From Bordetella genomosp. 10 (GTDB lineage: Bacteria; Pseudomonadota; Gammaproteobacteria; Burkholderiales; Burkholderiaceae_B), in contig NZ_NEVM01000005.1 of the NCBI RefSeq assembly GCF_002261225.1, forward strand, positions 186,001 to 250,000: a DNA stretch of 64,000 bases. Direction: 5' to 3'. The notes under the pieces were generated by a model. The model searched no databases. It was not told where the DNA came from and saw only the letters and a list, made by a program, of their open reading frames with translations. Positions 50,716 through 60,088 of this stretch are shown piece by piece; the stretch's first letter is position 1, and every line of letters starts with the position of its first letter. The position numbers and the translations under genes were made by a program.

Positions 50716-51693
50716 ATGCGTATTACCCGAGTCCTCGCGCGCGCCATGCTGGCCGCCGGCTTCCTCCTGGGCGCGGCCGGCGCCCACGCCGCGGGCTATC
50801 CCGAACGCCCGGTCAAGTGGGTGGTCCCCTTCCCGCCGGGCGGCGCCATGGACGCCATCGCGCGCACCCTGGCCGAGTCCATGGGCCGCAAGCTGGGCAC
50901 CTCGTTCATCGTCGAAAACCGCCCCGGCGCGGGCGGCAACATCGGCGCGTCGACGGTGGCGCGCTCGGCGCCCGACGGCTACACCATCATGATCGCGGCC
51001 AACGGCATGGCGGTGAATCCGGCGCTGTACCACGACATGAACTACGACCCGCAGAAGGACTTCGCGCCGATTTCCCTGCTGGCCATCGTGCCCAACGTGC
51101 TGGTGACCAATCCGCAGCGCAACGACGTGCACAGCGTGGCCGAGGTCATCGCGCAAGCCAAGGCCAAGCCGGGCCGCTACACCTACGCCTCGGCCGGCGT
51201 GGGCACCTCCATCCACCTGGCGGGCGAACTGTTCGCCTCGATGGCGCACGTCGACATGCTGCACGTCCCCTACAAGGGCAGCGGCCCCGCCATGGCCGAT
51301 CTGCTGGGCGGCCAGGTCGACTATATGTTCGACAGCATCACCTCGGCCAAGCCGCACATCATGGCCGGCAAGCTGCGTGCGCTGGCGGTCACCACGTCCA
51401 AGCGCTCCGCGGCGCTGCCCGACGTGCCGACGGTGGCCGAGGCCGGCCTGCCCGGCTACGAGTTGCTGCCGTGGTTCGGCGCCTTCGCGCCTGCGGGCAC
51501 GCCGCCGGAAATCGTGCAGAAGCTCAATGCGTCGATGCGCGAGGCGATGGCCGATCCCAAGGTCAAGGACACGCTGGACTCCATCGGCGCCGAGCCGGTC
51601 GGCAGCAGCCCGGAAGAACTGCGCGCGCACCTGGCCAAGGAAACCGCGCAATGGGCCGTGCTGGTGAAGGAACGGGGCATCAAGATCCAGTAG
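50716..51693 (+). CDS. Bug-family periplasmic solute receptor (TTT system)
   Basis: 325-residue Bug receptor: signal peptide (LARAMLAAGFLLGAAGAHA), YPERPVKWVVPFPPGGAMDA, VENRPGAGGNIGASTVARSA and YASAGVGTSIHLAGELFASM. It follows catB after 111 nt on the same strand and is probably in its transcript, so it may bind an aromatic acid or lactone. It overlaps the convergent LysR gene by 14 nt. A TGGAG precedes the ATG. Confidence 0.93.
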   Translation: MRITRVLARAMLAAGFLLGAAGAHAAGYPERPVKWVVPFPPGGAMDAIARTLAESMGRKLGTSFIVENRPGAGGNIGASTVARSAPDGYTIMIAANGMAVNPALYHDMNYDPQKDFAPISLLAIVPNVLVTNPQRNDVHSVAEVIAQAKAKPGRYTYASAGVGTSIHLAGELFASMAHVDMLHVPYKGSGPAMADLLGGQVDYMFDSITSAKPHIMAGKLRALAVTTSKRSAALPDVPTVAEAGLPGYELLPWFGAFAPAGTPPEIVQKLNASMREAMADPKVKDTLDSIGAEPVGSSPEELRAHLAKETAQWAVLVKERGIKIQ

Positions 51694-52603
51694 GACCGGC
51701 GGCGCGGTAAGGCGGGACGTCGGCCTGGAAGAACTCGATGAAGGCGCGCAGCGCCGGACGCATCTGCCTGCGCGAAGGATAGTAGATGTAGAAGCCGTCG
51801 AACGACGGGCACCAATCCTGCATCACGGCGACCAGGCGCCCCGCCTTCAAGTCGTCGGCGATGAGCTGCTCGAACAGGAAAGCCAGCCCCAGGCCGTCCA
51901 GCGCGGCCTGCCGCATCAGGGCCTGCTGCGGCAAGATAAGGTTGCCTTGCACCTCCACGTTGAGGGCCTTGCCGTCCTTCTGCAATTCCCAGCGATAGAC
52001 CCGGCCGCTGCTGAAACGCCGCCGGATGCAGTTGTGGCCGGCCAGGTCGGCGGGCTCGCGCGGCGCCGGATGCCTGGCGAAATACGCCGGCGTGCCGACG
52101 ATGAGGCTGCGCCGGGGACCGCTGGCGCGCACCGCGATCATGTCGGCCTCCAGGCTCTCGCCCAGCCGCACGCCCGCGTCGCAGCCGCTCTTGACGATGT
52201 CCTCGAAACTGTCGTCCGCGCGGATGTCGAGTTCGATCCCGGGATAACGGGCGCAGAATTCCGGCAGGCGCCGTACGATCAGGTCTTCCACCACCGCCAG
52301 CGCCATGGTGACGCGCAAGGGGCCGGACGGCGCGTGGCCCTCCTCCGCCGCCTCGCACAGCCCCGCGGCGATATCGGCGAAAGGCCCGGCGACCCGGGCC
52401 AGCAGGCGGGCGCCTTCCTCGGTGGGCCGCGTCGAACGGGTCGTGCGCGCCAGCAGGCGCACGCCCAGGCTTTGCTCCAGCGTCGAGACGGCATGGCTCA
52501 CGGCCGACGGCGCGATGCCGAAGCGTTCGGCCGCGCGGCGGAAGCTGCCCAGTTCCGCCACGCCGGCGAACACCATGAGCTGGGTGATCTGCGTCCGGTT
52601 CAT
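51680..52603 (-). CDS. LysR-family transcriptional regulator
   Basis: 307-residue LysR regulator: QLMVFAGVAELGSFRRAAER, FGIAPSAVSHAVSTLEQSLG in the helix-turn-helix, then an effector domain with RVTMALAVVEDLIVRRLPEF. It is divergent from an aldo/keto reductase gene over about 115 nt, so it probably controls that gene. Its 3' end overlaps the catB-linked Bug gene. Confidence 0.92.
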   Translation of the reverse strand: MNRTQITQLMVFAGVAELGSFRRAAERFGIAPSAVSHAVSTLEQSLGVRLLARTTRSTRPTEEGARLLARVAGPFADIAAGLCEAAEEGHAPSGPLRVTMALAVVEDLIVRRLPEFCARYPGIELDIRADDSFEDIVKSGCDAGVRLGESLEADMIAVRASGPRRSLIVGTPAYFARHPAPREPADLAGHNCIRRRFSSGRVYRWELQKDGKALNVEVQGNLILPQQALMRQAALDGLGLAFLFEQLIADDLKAGRLVAVMQDWCPSFDGFYIYYPSRRQMRPALRAFIEFFQADVPPYRAAGPTGS

Positions 52604-52720
52604 CGTTCTTTCCCCATTGTTCTATCTATTAGATCAAGGCAATCTCAATTACCCGGATTATCGAATCAATCGTAAGTTCTTACCATGTTGTCTTTGCCGC
52701 GCACTTCGAGGAGCAAGACG

Positions 52721-53716
52721 ATGCAACACCGCAAACTCGCACAATTCCAGGTCTCCGCCATCGGCCTGGGCTGCATGGGGCTGAGCCATGCCTACGGCGC
52801 GCAGGACGAATCGGCGTCCCTGGCGACCCTGGCCCGGGCGCTGGACCTGGGCGTGAATTTCTTCGACACCGCCGAAGCCTACGGTCCCCTGCACAATGAA
52901 ACCCTGCTGGGCAAGGCGTTCAAGGGCAAGCGCGACCAGGTGGTGATCGCGACCAAGTTCGGCTTCACCTTCCACCCGGACCGGATGGACTCCTCCGCCA
53001 TCAAGGGCACGGACGGCAGTCCGGCCAACGCGCGCGCGGTGGCCGAGGCTTCCCTGCGGCGGCTGCAGACCGACGCGATCGACCTGTATTACCTGCACCG
53101 CGTCGACCCCGCGGTGCCCATCGAGGAAACGGTGGGCGCGATGGCCAGGCTGGTCGAGGAAGGCAAGGTGCGGGCCCTGGGCCTGTCCGAGGTATCGGCC
53201 GAGACGCTGCGTCGCGCCCACGCGGTGCACCCCATCGCCGCGCTGCAAAGCGAATATTCGCTCTGGACCCGCGACGTGGAGAACAACGGCGTGCTGGCCG
53301 CGTGCCGGGACCTGGGCATCGCGTTCGTTCCGTTCAGCCCCTTGGGCCGCGGTTTCCTGACGGGGAAGCTGGCGCCGGTCGCGGACCTGTCCGAGGGCGA
53401 CTTCCGCCGCGGCCTGCCCCGCTTCCAGCCCGAGCACGCGGAAGCCAATCGCAAGCTGGTGAAGGTCATCGAGGACATGGCGGCGGCCAAGGGGGTCAGC
53501 GCCGCGCAGGTCGCCCTGGCCTGGGTGCTGGCCCAAGGCCAGGACATCGTTCCCATCCCGGGCGCCAAGCGCATCCCGCACCTGGAACAGAACGTCGCCG
53601 CGACGGAAGTCCGGCTCGACGCCGCCGACCTCGCCCGGCTGGCCGAGACTTTCGCGCCGGCGAACATCTCCGGCAGCCGCTATCCGGCGGCCTTGGCGGC
53701 CATGGCGCAGAGGTAA
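52721..53716 (+). CDS. Aldo/keto reductase
   Basis: 331-residue aldo/keto reductase of the YajO/AKR13-like branch. The tetrad is Asp and Tyr in FFDTAEAYGPLHNE, Lys in VIATKFGF, and His in YYLHRVDPAVP. A GAGGAG lies 7 nt before the ATG at 52721. Divergent from a LysR gene, its probable regulator. It is unlike the first aldo/keto reductase at 5.4 kb in sequence and context. Substrate unknown. Confidence 0.92.
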   Translation: MQHRKLAQFQVSAIGLGCMGLSHAYGAQDESASLATLARALDLGVNFFDTAEAYGPLHNETLLGKAFKGKRDQVVIATKFGFTFHPDRMDSSAIKGTDGSPANARAVAEASLRRLQTDAIDLYYLHRVDPAVPIEETVGAMARLVEEGKVRALGLSEVSAETLRRAHAVHPIAALQSEYSLWTRDVENNGVLAACRDLGIAFVPFSPLGRGFLTGKLAPVADLSEGDFRRGLPRFQPEHAEANRKLVKVIEDMAAAKGVSAAQVALAWVLAQGQDIVPIPGAKRIPHLEQNVAATEVRLDAADLARLAETFAPANISGSRYPAALAAMAQR

Positions 53717-53751
53717 GGTCCGGCGAAGGGCCGGCGCGGGATACCGCCGCA

Positions 53752-53779
53752 GCGCCGAACCCTTTCCAGGGTTCGGCGC
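53752..53779. terminator. Perfect 11-bp stem-loop after the aldo/keto reductase
   Basis: Arms gcgccgaaccc and gggttcggcgc are perfectly complementary with the loop tttcca. It lies 36 nt after the aldo/keto reductase stop. No T-run follows, so termination is probable but not certain; it also isolates the next transcript. Confidence 0.5.
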
Positions 53780-53830
53780 CTTCGCGCCGGCGGACGCGCC
53801 TGGATCGGGAAAGCCCTAGGATGGTCTTTC

Positions 53831-53857
53831 CCGTTCTGATCTGTAGAATATCGTTCT
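53831..53857 (+). promoter_or_regulatory. Promoter and possible IclR operator of the nicD-nicX transcript
   Basis: The sequence ccgttctg (53831-53838), then tagaat (53844-53849), a good -10 hexamer, then cgttct (53852-53857). It shares ccgttctg and agaata-nn-gttct spacing with the second promoter region at 56681-56702. The -35 is weak, as for an activated promoter. The leader to the nicD GTG is about 100 nt. Confidence 0.5.
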
Positions 53858-53960
53858 GCTGGACGCACCCTCATGCGTCGTCCGCCCGAAATGGCGGCAT
53901 CCATGGGGCGACATCGCGCCAGCTCGCCCGGGAGTCCGCTGCCCACGCCAAGGAAACGAT

Positions 53961-54791
53961 GTGAACGATCGAGGCAAAGGCGCGCATCTGCGCGCCAATG
54001 GCATCCGCCAGCATTATCTGCATTGGGCCGGCCCCGGTCCCGCCGTGCTCATTATCCCGGGCATCGTCAGTCCGGCCATCCTGTGGCGCCACGTCGGGGA
54101 ATGGCTCTCGGACGACCACGAGTGCTACGTCCTGGACGTGCGGGGCCGCGGACTGTCCGAGGCCGGTCCGCACCTGGACTACGGCGTCGGCGCCTGCGCC
54201 CGGGACGCGATCGCCTTCGTCGAAGCGGCGCGGATGGAAAAGCCCATCGTGGTGGGCCATTCCATGGGCGGCCGCATCGCGCTGCGCGCGGCCGCGCTGG
54301 CGCCGGACGCATTCGGCGCGCTCGTCCTGGTCGATCCCCCCACCAGCGGTCCGGGCCGCAGGGCCTACCCGGTGCCCAAGGCGAGAACCCTGGGACTGCT
54401 GCGGGCGGCCCAGCGAGGCGAAGCGCTGGAAGCGATGCGGCAAAGCGGCGCCGCGCCGTGGCCGGACGAACTGCAACAACTGCGCGCCGAGTGGCTGTCC
54501 ACCTGCGACGAACGCGCGGTGCACGTGGCCTATGACGACTTTCATGGCGAAGACATCTTCGCCGACCTCGCGCTCGCGCGCGCGCCGCTTTCCCTGCTCT
54601 GCGCGGGCATGGGCGGCGTCGTCGCGGACGCCGACGTCGCGGAGATGCGCCGCCTGCGCGACGATCTGTCCGTCACGCGCCTGCCCGATGCCGGCCACCA
54701 GATGCAGGCCGAGAATTTCGCGGCATTCAAACCCGCGTTGGGCGCCATCCTTGCCCGACATCGCCAGACCCTAGCGAGGACGCCCAATTGA
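53961..54791 (+). CDS. nicD: N-formylmaleamate deformylase-like alpha/beta hydrolase
   Basis: 276-residue hydrolase matching NicD, which converts N-formylmaleamate to maleamate and formate in nicotinate breakdown. NicD-typical stretches are ANGIRQHYLHWAGPG, YVLDVRGRGLSEAGPHLDYG and LVLVDPPTSGPGRRAYP; the nucleophile is in GHSMGGRIALRAA and the His in PDAGHQMQAE. It starts at GTG with an AAGGA 6 nt upstream. It overlaps nicX by 4 nt. The assignment rests on both this resemblance and the neighbour. Confidence 0.88.
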   Translation: MNDRGKGAHLRANGIRQHYLHWAGPGPAVLIIPGIVSPAILWRHVGEWLSDDHECYVLDVRGRGLSEAGPHLDYGVGACARDAIAFVEAARMEKPIVVGHSMGGRIALRAAALAPDAFGALVLVDPPTSGPGRRAYPVPKARTLGLLRAAQRGEALEAMRQSGAAPWPDELQQLRAEWLSTCDERAVHVAYDDFHGEDIFADLALARAPLSLLCAGMGGVVADADVAEMRRLRDDLSVTRLPDAGHQMQAENFAAFKPALGAILARHRQTLARTPN

Positions 54792-55831
54792 AAGTCGACG
54801 CCGAAATACTGGACCTGTTCACGAAGGAACTGGCGCTATGCGGCGTCAAGCCCGGCGAAACCATCGTCGTCTTGACCGCCGACGACGAATGGCAGGAGAA
54901 CGCCGCGGCCTTCATGGCGGCGGCCCAGGGCCTGGGGGCGGCGTCCTTCAACCTGAACGTGCGCCGCGGCCAGCAGAATGCCGTCGGCGTGCAGGGACGC
55001 CATCCCCTGGTCGGCAACGAACTCGCCATGCGCACGCTGAAGTCGGCGGATATGGTCATCGACATGGTGGGCCTGCTGTTCTCGCGCGAACAGGCGGAGA
55101 TCCAGGCCGCCGGCGTCCGCATCCTGCGCGTGATGGAGCCTTTCCACGTGCTGAAGCAGATGTTCCCCACGGAGGACCTGAAGCGCCGCGTCGAATACGC
55201 CAAGGGCTTGCTGGAAAAGGCCAGTGAATTGCGCTTCACGTCCGAGGCCGGCACCGACGTCACGTACCGGCTGGGCCAGTATCCCGTGATCTCGGAATAC
55301 GGCTACACCCATGAGCCCGGCCGCTGGGACCACTTTCCTTCCGGCTTTTCCTTCACGCAGGGCAACGACGGCGGCGTCAACGGCACCGTCGTATTGCAGC
55401 CGGGCGACATTCTCTGCGCCTTCAAGAAGTATGTCGAATCGCCGGTGACCTTGAAAATCAAGGATGGGAATGTCGTCGACATTGCCGGCAGCGGCGTCGA
55501 CGCGCATCTCATCGACAGCTACATCAAGAGCTTCGATGACGACAGGGCCTATGCCATTTCCCACATAGGATGGGGGCTCAACGAAAAGGCGCGGTGGTAC
55601 CAGTTCTCGGTTTCCCGCCAACTGCCGGCCGAGCACGTGATGAATGCCCTGTCGTTCTACGGCAACGTGCTTTTTTCCCTGGGCCCCAACCTGGAGGTGG
55701 GCGGAGACAACGACACGGCGTGCCACCTGGACCTGCCCATGCGCCGATGCAGCCTCTGGCTGGACGGCACGCAGATCCTGGAGCACGGCGAAGTGGTCCA
55801 TCCAGAAATGCGCGTGCACCGGCACGCCTGA
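54788..55831 (+). CDS. nicX: 2,5-dihydroxypyridine 5,6-dioxygenase
   Basis: 347-residue non-haem iron dioxygenase that opens the ring of 2,5-dihydroxypyridine to N-formylmaleamate. NicX-type stretches include LGQYPVISEYGYTHEPGRWD, HFPSGFSF and GPNLEVGG. The iron ligands are in ISHIGWGL (His) and CHLDLP (His and Asp), as known for NicX. The start is TTG, which overlaps the nicD stop (TTGA), so translation is coupled. The product is the substrate of the preceding enzyme. Confidence 0.92.
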   Translation: MKVDAEILDLFTKELALCGVKPGETIVVLTADDEWQENAAAFMAAAQGLGAASFNLNVRRGQQNAVGVQGRHPLVGNELAMRTLKSADMVIDMVGLLFSREQAEIQAAGVRILRVMEPFHVLKQMFPTEDLKRRVEYAKGLLEKASELRFTSEAGTDVTYRLGQYPVISEYGYTHEPGRWDHFPSGFSFTQGNDGGVNGTVVLQPGDILCAFKKYVESPVTLKIKDGNVVDIAGSGVDAHLIDSYIKSFDDDRAYAISHIGWGLNEKARWYQFSVSRQLPAEHVMNALSFYGNVLFSLGPNLEVGGDNDTACHLDLPMRRCSLWLDGTQILEHGEVVHPEMRVHRHA

Positions 55832-55885
55832 GCCCCGCACGGAGCCCCGCACGACTCGCCGCGCCGCCTGGCCGCCCCTTCGGCG

Positions 55886-56635
55886 TCATGCCGCCGAGCG
55901 GGTCTTCTCGTGCCAGCGATCGAACGCCGAGGTATCGCCGCCCAGGCGGCGCGAGAGGTCGGCGGCCGCCACCAACAGGCGCGCCGACATCGACGGCAGC
56001 AGCTCGGCGGAAAACCGCGCCGCCGGCCCGGAAAGCGCCACCGCGCCGCGCAGGTTCTTCTGCGGGCCGAAGACCGGCGCGGCGATGGCGGCGATGTCCG
56101 GCTCGCGCTCCCCGACCGTAATGATGTAGGGCTGCTCCGGCGCCCGGGACGCGGGCGTTATCGTCTGGTCGAACGCGGTCAGCACCCGGCCGGCCGCGCC
56201 CTTGTCGAGCGGCACCAGGTCCCCGGTCCGGATATGGTCGCGGATCGAGCGCGGCGAATCGACGCGGAAGAGGCAGACCCGATGGTTGCCTTCGCGCGTG
56301 AAAAACGAAGCGCCCTCTTCCGTCTCCTGCACCAGCCGGCGAAGAATCGGCGGCACGTGGTCGTCCAGGCGCAAGGCCGACTGGTAAAGGCCGCCCCAGT
56401 GCAGGAGCATCGAACCGAGCTGATAGGTCCCGTCGTCCAGGCGCACGATGCAGTGCTCCTGCACCAATGAAGACAAGAGCCGGAGGATGGTGCTCTTGTA
56501 CATCCTGGTTCTTCGCGCGATCTCGTTGAGCGACAGGGAACTGTCGCCCGCGCGGAAGGCGTTCAGTATCGCGATCGCCCGCTCCACCGCCGCAACGCCA
56601 CCCGCCTTCGTGTCGCTTTCCGCTTCTTCCGACAT
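55886..56635 (-). CDS. IclR-family transcriptional regulator
   Basis: 249-residue IclR regulator: winged helix-turn-helix (ILNAFRAGDSSLSLNEIARR, TRMYKSTILRLLSSL) and a C-terminal effector domain (EEGASFFTREGNHRVCLFRV, IAAPVFGPQKNLRGAVALSG). It is convergent with nicX and divergent from the Bug-hydroxylase transcript, with GTTCT/AGAAC-type repeats in both promoters. Known nicotinate clusters use TetR or MarR regulators, so an IclR controller is unusual here. Probable ligand: a pathway pyridine. Confidence 0.92.
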   Translation of the reverse strand: MSEEAESDTKAGGVAAVERAIAILNAFRAGDSSLSLNEIARRTRMYKSTILRLLSSLVQEHCIVRLDDGTYQLGSMLLHWGGLYQSALRLDDHVPPILRRLVQETEEGASFFTREGNHRVCLFRVDSPRSIRDHIRTGDLVPLDKGAAGRVLTAFDQTITPASRAPEQPYIITVGEREPDIAAIAAPVFGPQKNLRGAVALSGPAARFSAELLPSMSARLLVAAADLSRRLGGDTSAFDRWHEKTRSAA

Positions 56636-56664
56636 TTATTGGCTCGATCTAGTGCATGTCCTAG

Positions 56665-56714
56665 TTGACATTGTAGCGTACCGTTCTGCAGAATAAGGTT
56701 CTTCTAGACAGAAC
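56665..56714 (+). promoter_or_regulatory. Promoter with overlapping operator for the Bug-hydroxylase transcript
   Basis: A perfect -35 TTGACA (56665-56670), an 18-nt spacer and a -10 cagaat (56689-56694). The 10-bp palindrome ttctgcagaa (56684-56693) and the distant arms gttctg (56683-56688) and cagaac (56709-56714) overlap and flank the -10. The divergent IclR gene starts at 56635. The arrangement suggests repression or activation by IclR. Confidence 0.6.
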
Positions 56715-56787
56715 GTGCTCCATAGCACGCCAGTGTCTCGCCGCGTTGTTCCTCGTTGTTCCGATAACTTTCCAAGGGGTACCGACC

Positions 56788-57762
56788 ATGCTTAACGACA
56801 GTTGGAAAAAGCGCCTTGCGATGCTGGCCTGTGGACTTTTCATGGCCGGCGCCGCCCACGCGGAAACATTCCCGAGCCGGCCCATCACGATCGTCGCGCC
56901 CTATCCTCCCGGCGGGGCGACCGACCTGTACGCGCGCTCCGTCGCCGCCGGCCTGGACGCGCTGGGCCAGTCCGTCATCGTCGACAACCGGGCCGGCGCC
57001 TCGGGCATCATCGGCGCGGACTATGTGTCCCGCGCGGCGCCCGACGGCTACACCATGCTCATCGGCGCGTCGTCCATGTTCTCCGTGCTGCCCCTGCTCA
57101 GCAAACGCATGGACGCCGTCTATCAACGGATCGAACCCATCTCCATCCTCGGCTTCAATCCTTCCTACGTGGTGGTGCCGGCGACCCTGCCGGTCGACAC
57201 CATCCAGGAACTGGTGGCCTTCCTGAAGCAGCACCCCGGCAAGTACGGCTACGGCTCCGCCGGCGCCGGCACCTCGCAGCACGTGTTCATGGAGCTTTTC
57301 AAGCAGCGCGCCGGCGTCGATCTCTTCCCCGTGCAATACAAGGGAAGCTCGCCCATGGTGGTGGACCTGATCGCGGGGCGCGTGACCATGGCGATCGAAC
57401 AGGGCCCCGCCGTCCTGTCGTACATCAAGTCGGGCAAGCTGAAGGCGCTTGCCGTCACGACGGCGAAACGGTCCGAAGCCTTGCCGAACGTCCCCACCCT
57501 GGCGGAAACCATCCTGCCGGGTTTCGAGGCCGTCACGTGGTTCGCGCTGTACGCGCCCAAGGGCGTTCCGCAAAACGTCCTGGACAAGGTGGTGCCGCAG
57601 ATCGCCAGGACGATGGCGTCGAAGGAAGTGAAGGAACGCCTGGGCGCGGTCGGCGTCGAAGCCGCGTCCAGCACGCCCCAGGAAGTGGTGAAGCGGCAGG
57701 CGGCCGAGACCGCGCTGTGGAAGGACGTGATCGCGCGCTCGAAGATTTCGCTGGAAGACTGA
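56788..57762 (+). CDS. Bug-family periplasmic solute receptor (TTT system)
   Basis: 324-residue Bug receptor: signal peptide (LAMLACGLFMAGAAHA), then FPSRPITIVAPYPPGGATDL, IVDNRAGASGIIGADYVSRA and GYGSAGAGTSQHVFMELFKQ. AAGGGG is 8 nt upstream of the ATG at 56788. First gene of the hydroxylase transcript, 13 nt before the molybdenum subunit, so the bound solute is probably the pathway substrate, such as a pyridine carboxylate. Confidence 0.93.
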   Translation: MLNDSWKKRLAMLACGLFMAGAAHAETFPSRPITIVAPYPPGGATDLYARSVAAGLDALGQSVIVDNRAGASGIIGADYVSRAAPDGYTMLIGASSMFSVLPLLSKRMDAVYQRIEPISILGFNPSYVVVPATLPVDTIQELVAFLKQHPGKYGYGSAGAGTSQHVFMELFKQRAGVDLFPVQYKGSSPMVVDLIAGRVTMAIEQGPAVLSYIKSGKLKALAVTTAKRSEALPNVPTLAETILPGFEAVTWFALYAPKGVPQNVLDKVVPQIARTMASKEVKERLGAVGVEAASSTPQEVVKRQAAETALWKDVIARSKISLED

Positions 57763-57775
57763 GAGCGGGACCGCC

Positions 57776-60088
57776 ATGCATTCCACGCCTCCGTTTTCCC
57801 TCGGCGCCGAGCCGCGCGCGGACTATCTTGAAAAGGTCACGGGCACGGCGCTCTATGCCAGCGACATCGCGGTGCCGGGCATGCTGCACGGGAAGATCCT
57901 GCGCAGCACGGTGCCGCATGCGCGCATCGCGAAGCTGGACGTGAGCGCGGCCCTCGCCGTCCCGGGCGTGGTGGCCATCCTCACCGGCGACGACCTCAAG
58001 GACCTGCCCGGCGCCGAGATCCGCTGGGGGCTGTCGCTGCGCGACCGCCCGGTCATCGCGCTGGAAAAAGTGCGCTACGTCGGCGACCCCGTCGCGGCGG
58101 TGGCCGCGGTCGACGAGGCGGCCGCGGAGGAAGCGGTCGACGCCATCGCCGTGACCTACGAGACGCTGCCGCACGCGACGACCGCGCGCGAAGCCCTGGC
58201 GCCGGGCGCGGCGCTGATCCACGAGGACATGGAGGTGCTGAAGGATTATTACTTCAGGGGGCATTGCACGCCGGTCGCGGGCACCAACCAGTTCCAGCAG
58301 TGGTCCTACGAAAGCGGCGACGTGGACGCCGTCTTCCGGAGCGGCGCGCGCACGTTCGAGGACACCTTCACCTTCCCCATGGTCTTTCACTACGCCATGG
58401 AGCCGCACGTCTGCATCGCGCACTGGCAACCGCATTCGCTGGAGCTGTGGAGCGGCGGCCAGACGCCCACCGCGATCCAGCGCGTCTGCTCGGAAATCCT
58501 GGGCCTCCCGCTGGCCTGCGTGCGGGTGCACTCGCCCTACGTCGGCGGCGGGTTCGGCGGCAAGGCATCGGTGAAGATCGATCCGCTGGTGGCGGCGCTG
58601 TCCTGGAAGGCGCGCGCGCCTGTCCGCGTCTGCCTGACCATTTCCGAATCGATGCTCACCTGCCGGCGCCTGGATGCGGAAGTCACGCTGAAGACCGCGG
58701 TGGACGCCAACGGCAGGATCGTCGCGAAGGCGGTCCGCGCGGTGGTCAACGGCGGCGCCTACGCGGACACCGGCCCGGCCATCGCCGTGAAGGCCGCGAT
58801 CCGGGCCATCGGGCCCTACCACATCCCCAACCTGCGGCTGGAGGCGGTCGGCGTCTATACGAACACGGTGCCGGGCGCGGCGTTCCGGTCCATCGGCGGG
58901 CCGCAGGCCGTGTGGGCCACCGAATCGCAGATGGACATCATGGCCGACGCCCTGGGGCATGACCCGGTCGCGTTCAGGATGCTCAACATGGCGGAGAAAG
59001 GCCAGACGCTGAAGCACGACCTCCGGCCGCTCGACGTCGACATGCGGCGGTCGCTGCGCGCCGCCGTCGACACGCTCGAACGCCTGCCGCAACCGCGGCA
59101 CGCGGGGCGCCGGGGGATGGGGGTGGCCGTGGGAGCGACGGACCCCGGCATCATGCCCATCGGCGGCGCCATCGTCCGCCTGCGCGCGGACGGGTCGGTC
59201 AACGTTTCCGCCAACACGGTGGAAATCGGCCAGGGCAGCCGCGGCGTGCTGCGCATCGTCGCCGCCAGAACGCTGAACCAGCCCTTGAAAATGATCGCCG
59301 TGGCGCAGCCCGACACCCTGCAGGCGCCCTATGACTGGGGGACGGGCGCCAGCCGTTCCACCGTCATCATCGGCCTGGCCGTGCAGATGGCCTGCGAGGA
59401 CATCGTGCGGCAGGTGGGCGAGATCGCCGCCGAGGTGCTGGGCGGCGGCGCCGGCGACTACCGCCTGGTCGAAGGCGCCGTCGAAGGGCCGGAAGGCGCC
59501 ATCGCGCTGATGGAGCTGCTGCGCCGCTTCAACGGCATGGCCGCGGGCGAGTTCCTGGGCGTGGGACGCGTCAACCCGAACACCCGGGATGGCGGCTTCA
59601 AGCTGCAGCCGCTGTTCTGGGAAACGGGCGCCGGCGCGTTCGAGATCGCCCTGGACGAAGGCACGGGCGCCATCCGGGTATTGCGGGCGAGCGGCGCCGC
59701 CGACCTGGGGTACGTCGTGAATCCGAAGGCGGCGGAAGGACAGGACGAAGGCGCCATGGTGATGGGGCTCGGCCACACGCTGTCCGAGGAGTACGTCTAC
59801 ACGGACGGCCAGGTCGTCAACGGCACGCTGTTCGACTACAAGGTTCCGACGATGGAGGAAGTCCCGGAGCAGGTGGGGACCACCTTGATCGAAAGCGGCG
59901 ACGGGCCCGGTCCCTTCGGCGCGCGCGGCGGCGGCGAAGGGGCGATCCTGCCCGTGGCGCCGGCGGTCGCCAATGCGCTGTTCCAGGGATGGGGCATCCG
60001 GTTGAAGGAATTGCCGCTGACGCCGGAACGCGTGTGGCGGGCGCTGAAAGAAAAGGAATCCATCGAAGAAAAAACCACCGACGAATAA
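57776..60088 (+). CDS. Xanthine dehydrogenase family molybdenum-binding subunit
   Basis: 770-residue large subunit of a molybdenum hydroxylase. Family features: the N-terminal DYLEKVTGTALYASDIAVPG, the substrate-channel YVGGGFGGKASVKIDPLVAA and VEIGQGSRGVLRIVAA, and the catalytic Glu in GARGGGEGAILPVAPAVANA (Glu721). It hydroxylates an aromatic N-heterocycle next to the nitrogen, with water as oxygen donor. Unlike NicB there is no cytochrome c domain. The FAD and iron-sulfur subunits follow. Confidence 0.93.
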   Translation: MHSTPPFSLGAEPRADYLEKVTGTALYASDIAVPGMLHGKILRSTVPHARIAKLDVSAALAVPGVVAILTGDDLKDLPGAEIRWGLSLRDRPVIALEKVRYVGDPVAAVAAVDEAAAEEAVDAIAVTYETLPHATTAREALAPGAALIHEDMEVLKDYYFRGHCTPVAGTNQFQQWSYESGDVDAVFRSGARTFEDTFTFPMVFHYAMEPHVCIAHWQPHSLELWSGGQTPTAIQRVCSEILGLPLACVRVHSPYVGGGFGGKASVKIDPLVAALSWKARAPVRVCLTISESMLTCRRLDAEVTLKTAVDANGRIVAKAVRAVVNGGAYADTGPAIAVKAAIRAIGPYHIPNLRLEAVGVYTNTVPGAAFRSIGGPQAVWATESQMDIMADALGHDPVAFRMLNMAEKGQTLKHDLRPLDVDMRRSLRAAVDTLERLPQPRHAGRRGMGVAVGATDPGIMPIGGAIVRLRADGSVNVSANTVEIGQGSRGVLRIVAARTLNQPLKMIAVAQPDTLQAPYDWGTGASRSTVIIGLAVQMACEDIVRQVGEIAAEVLGGGAGDYRLVEGAVEGPEGAIALMELLRRFNGMAAGEFLGVGRVNPNTRDGGFKLQPLFWETGAGAFEIALDEGTGAIRVLRASGAADLGYVVNPKAAEGQDEGAMVMGLGHTLSEEYVYTDGQVVNGTLFDYKVPTMEEVPEQVGTTLIESGDGPGPFGARGGGEGAILPVAPAVANALFQGWGIRLKELPLTPERVWRALKEKESIEEKTTDE

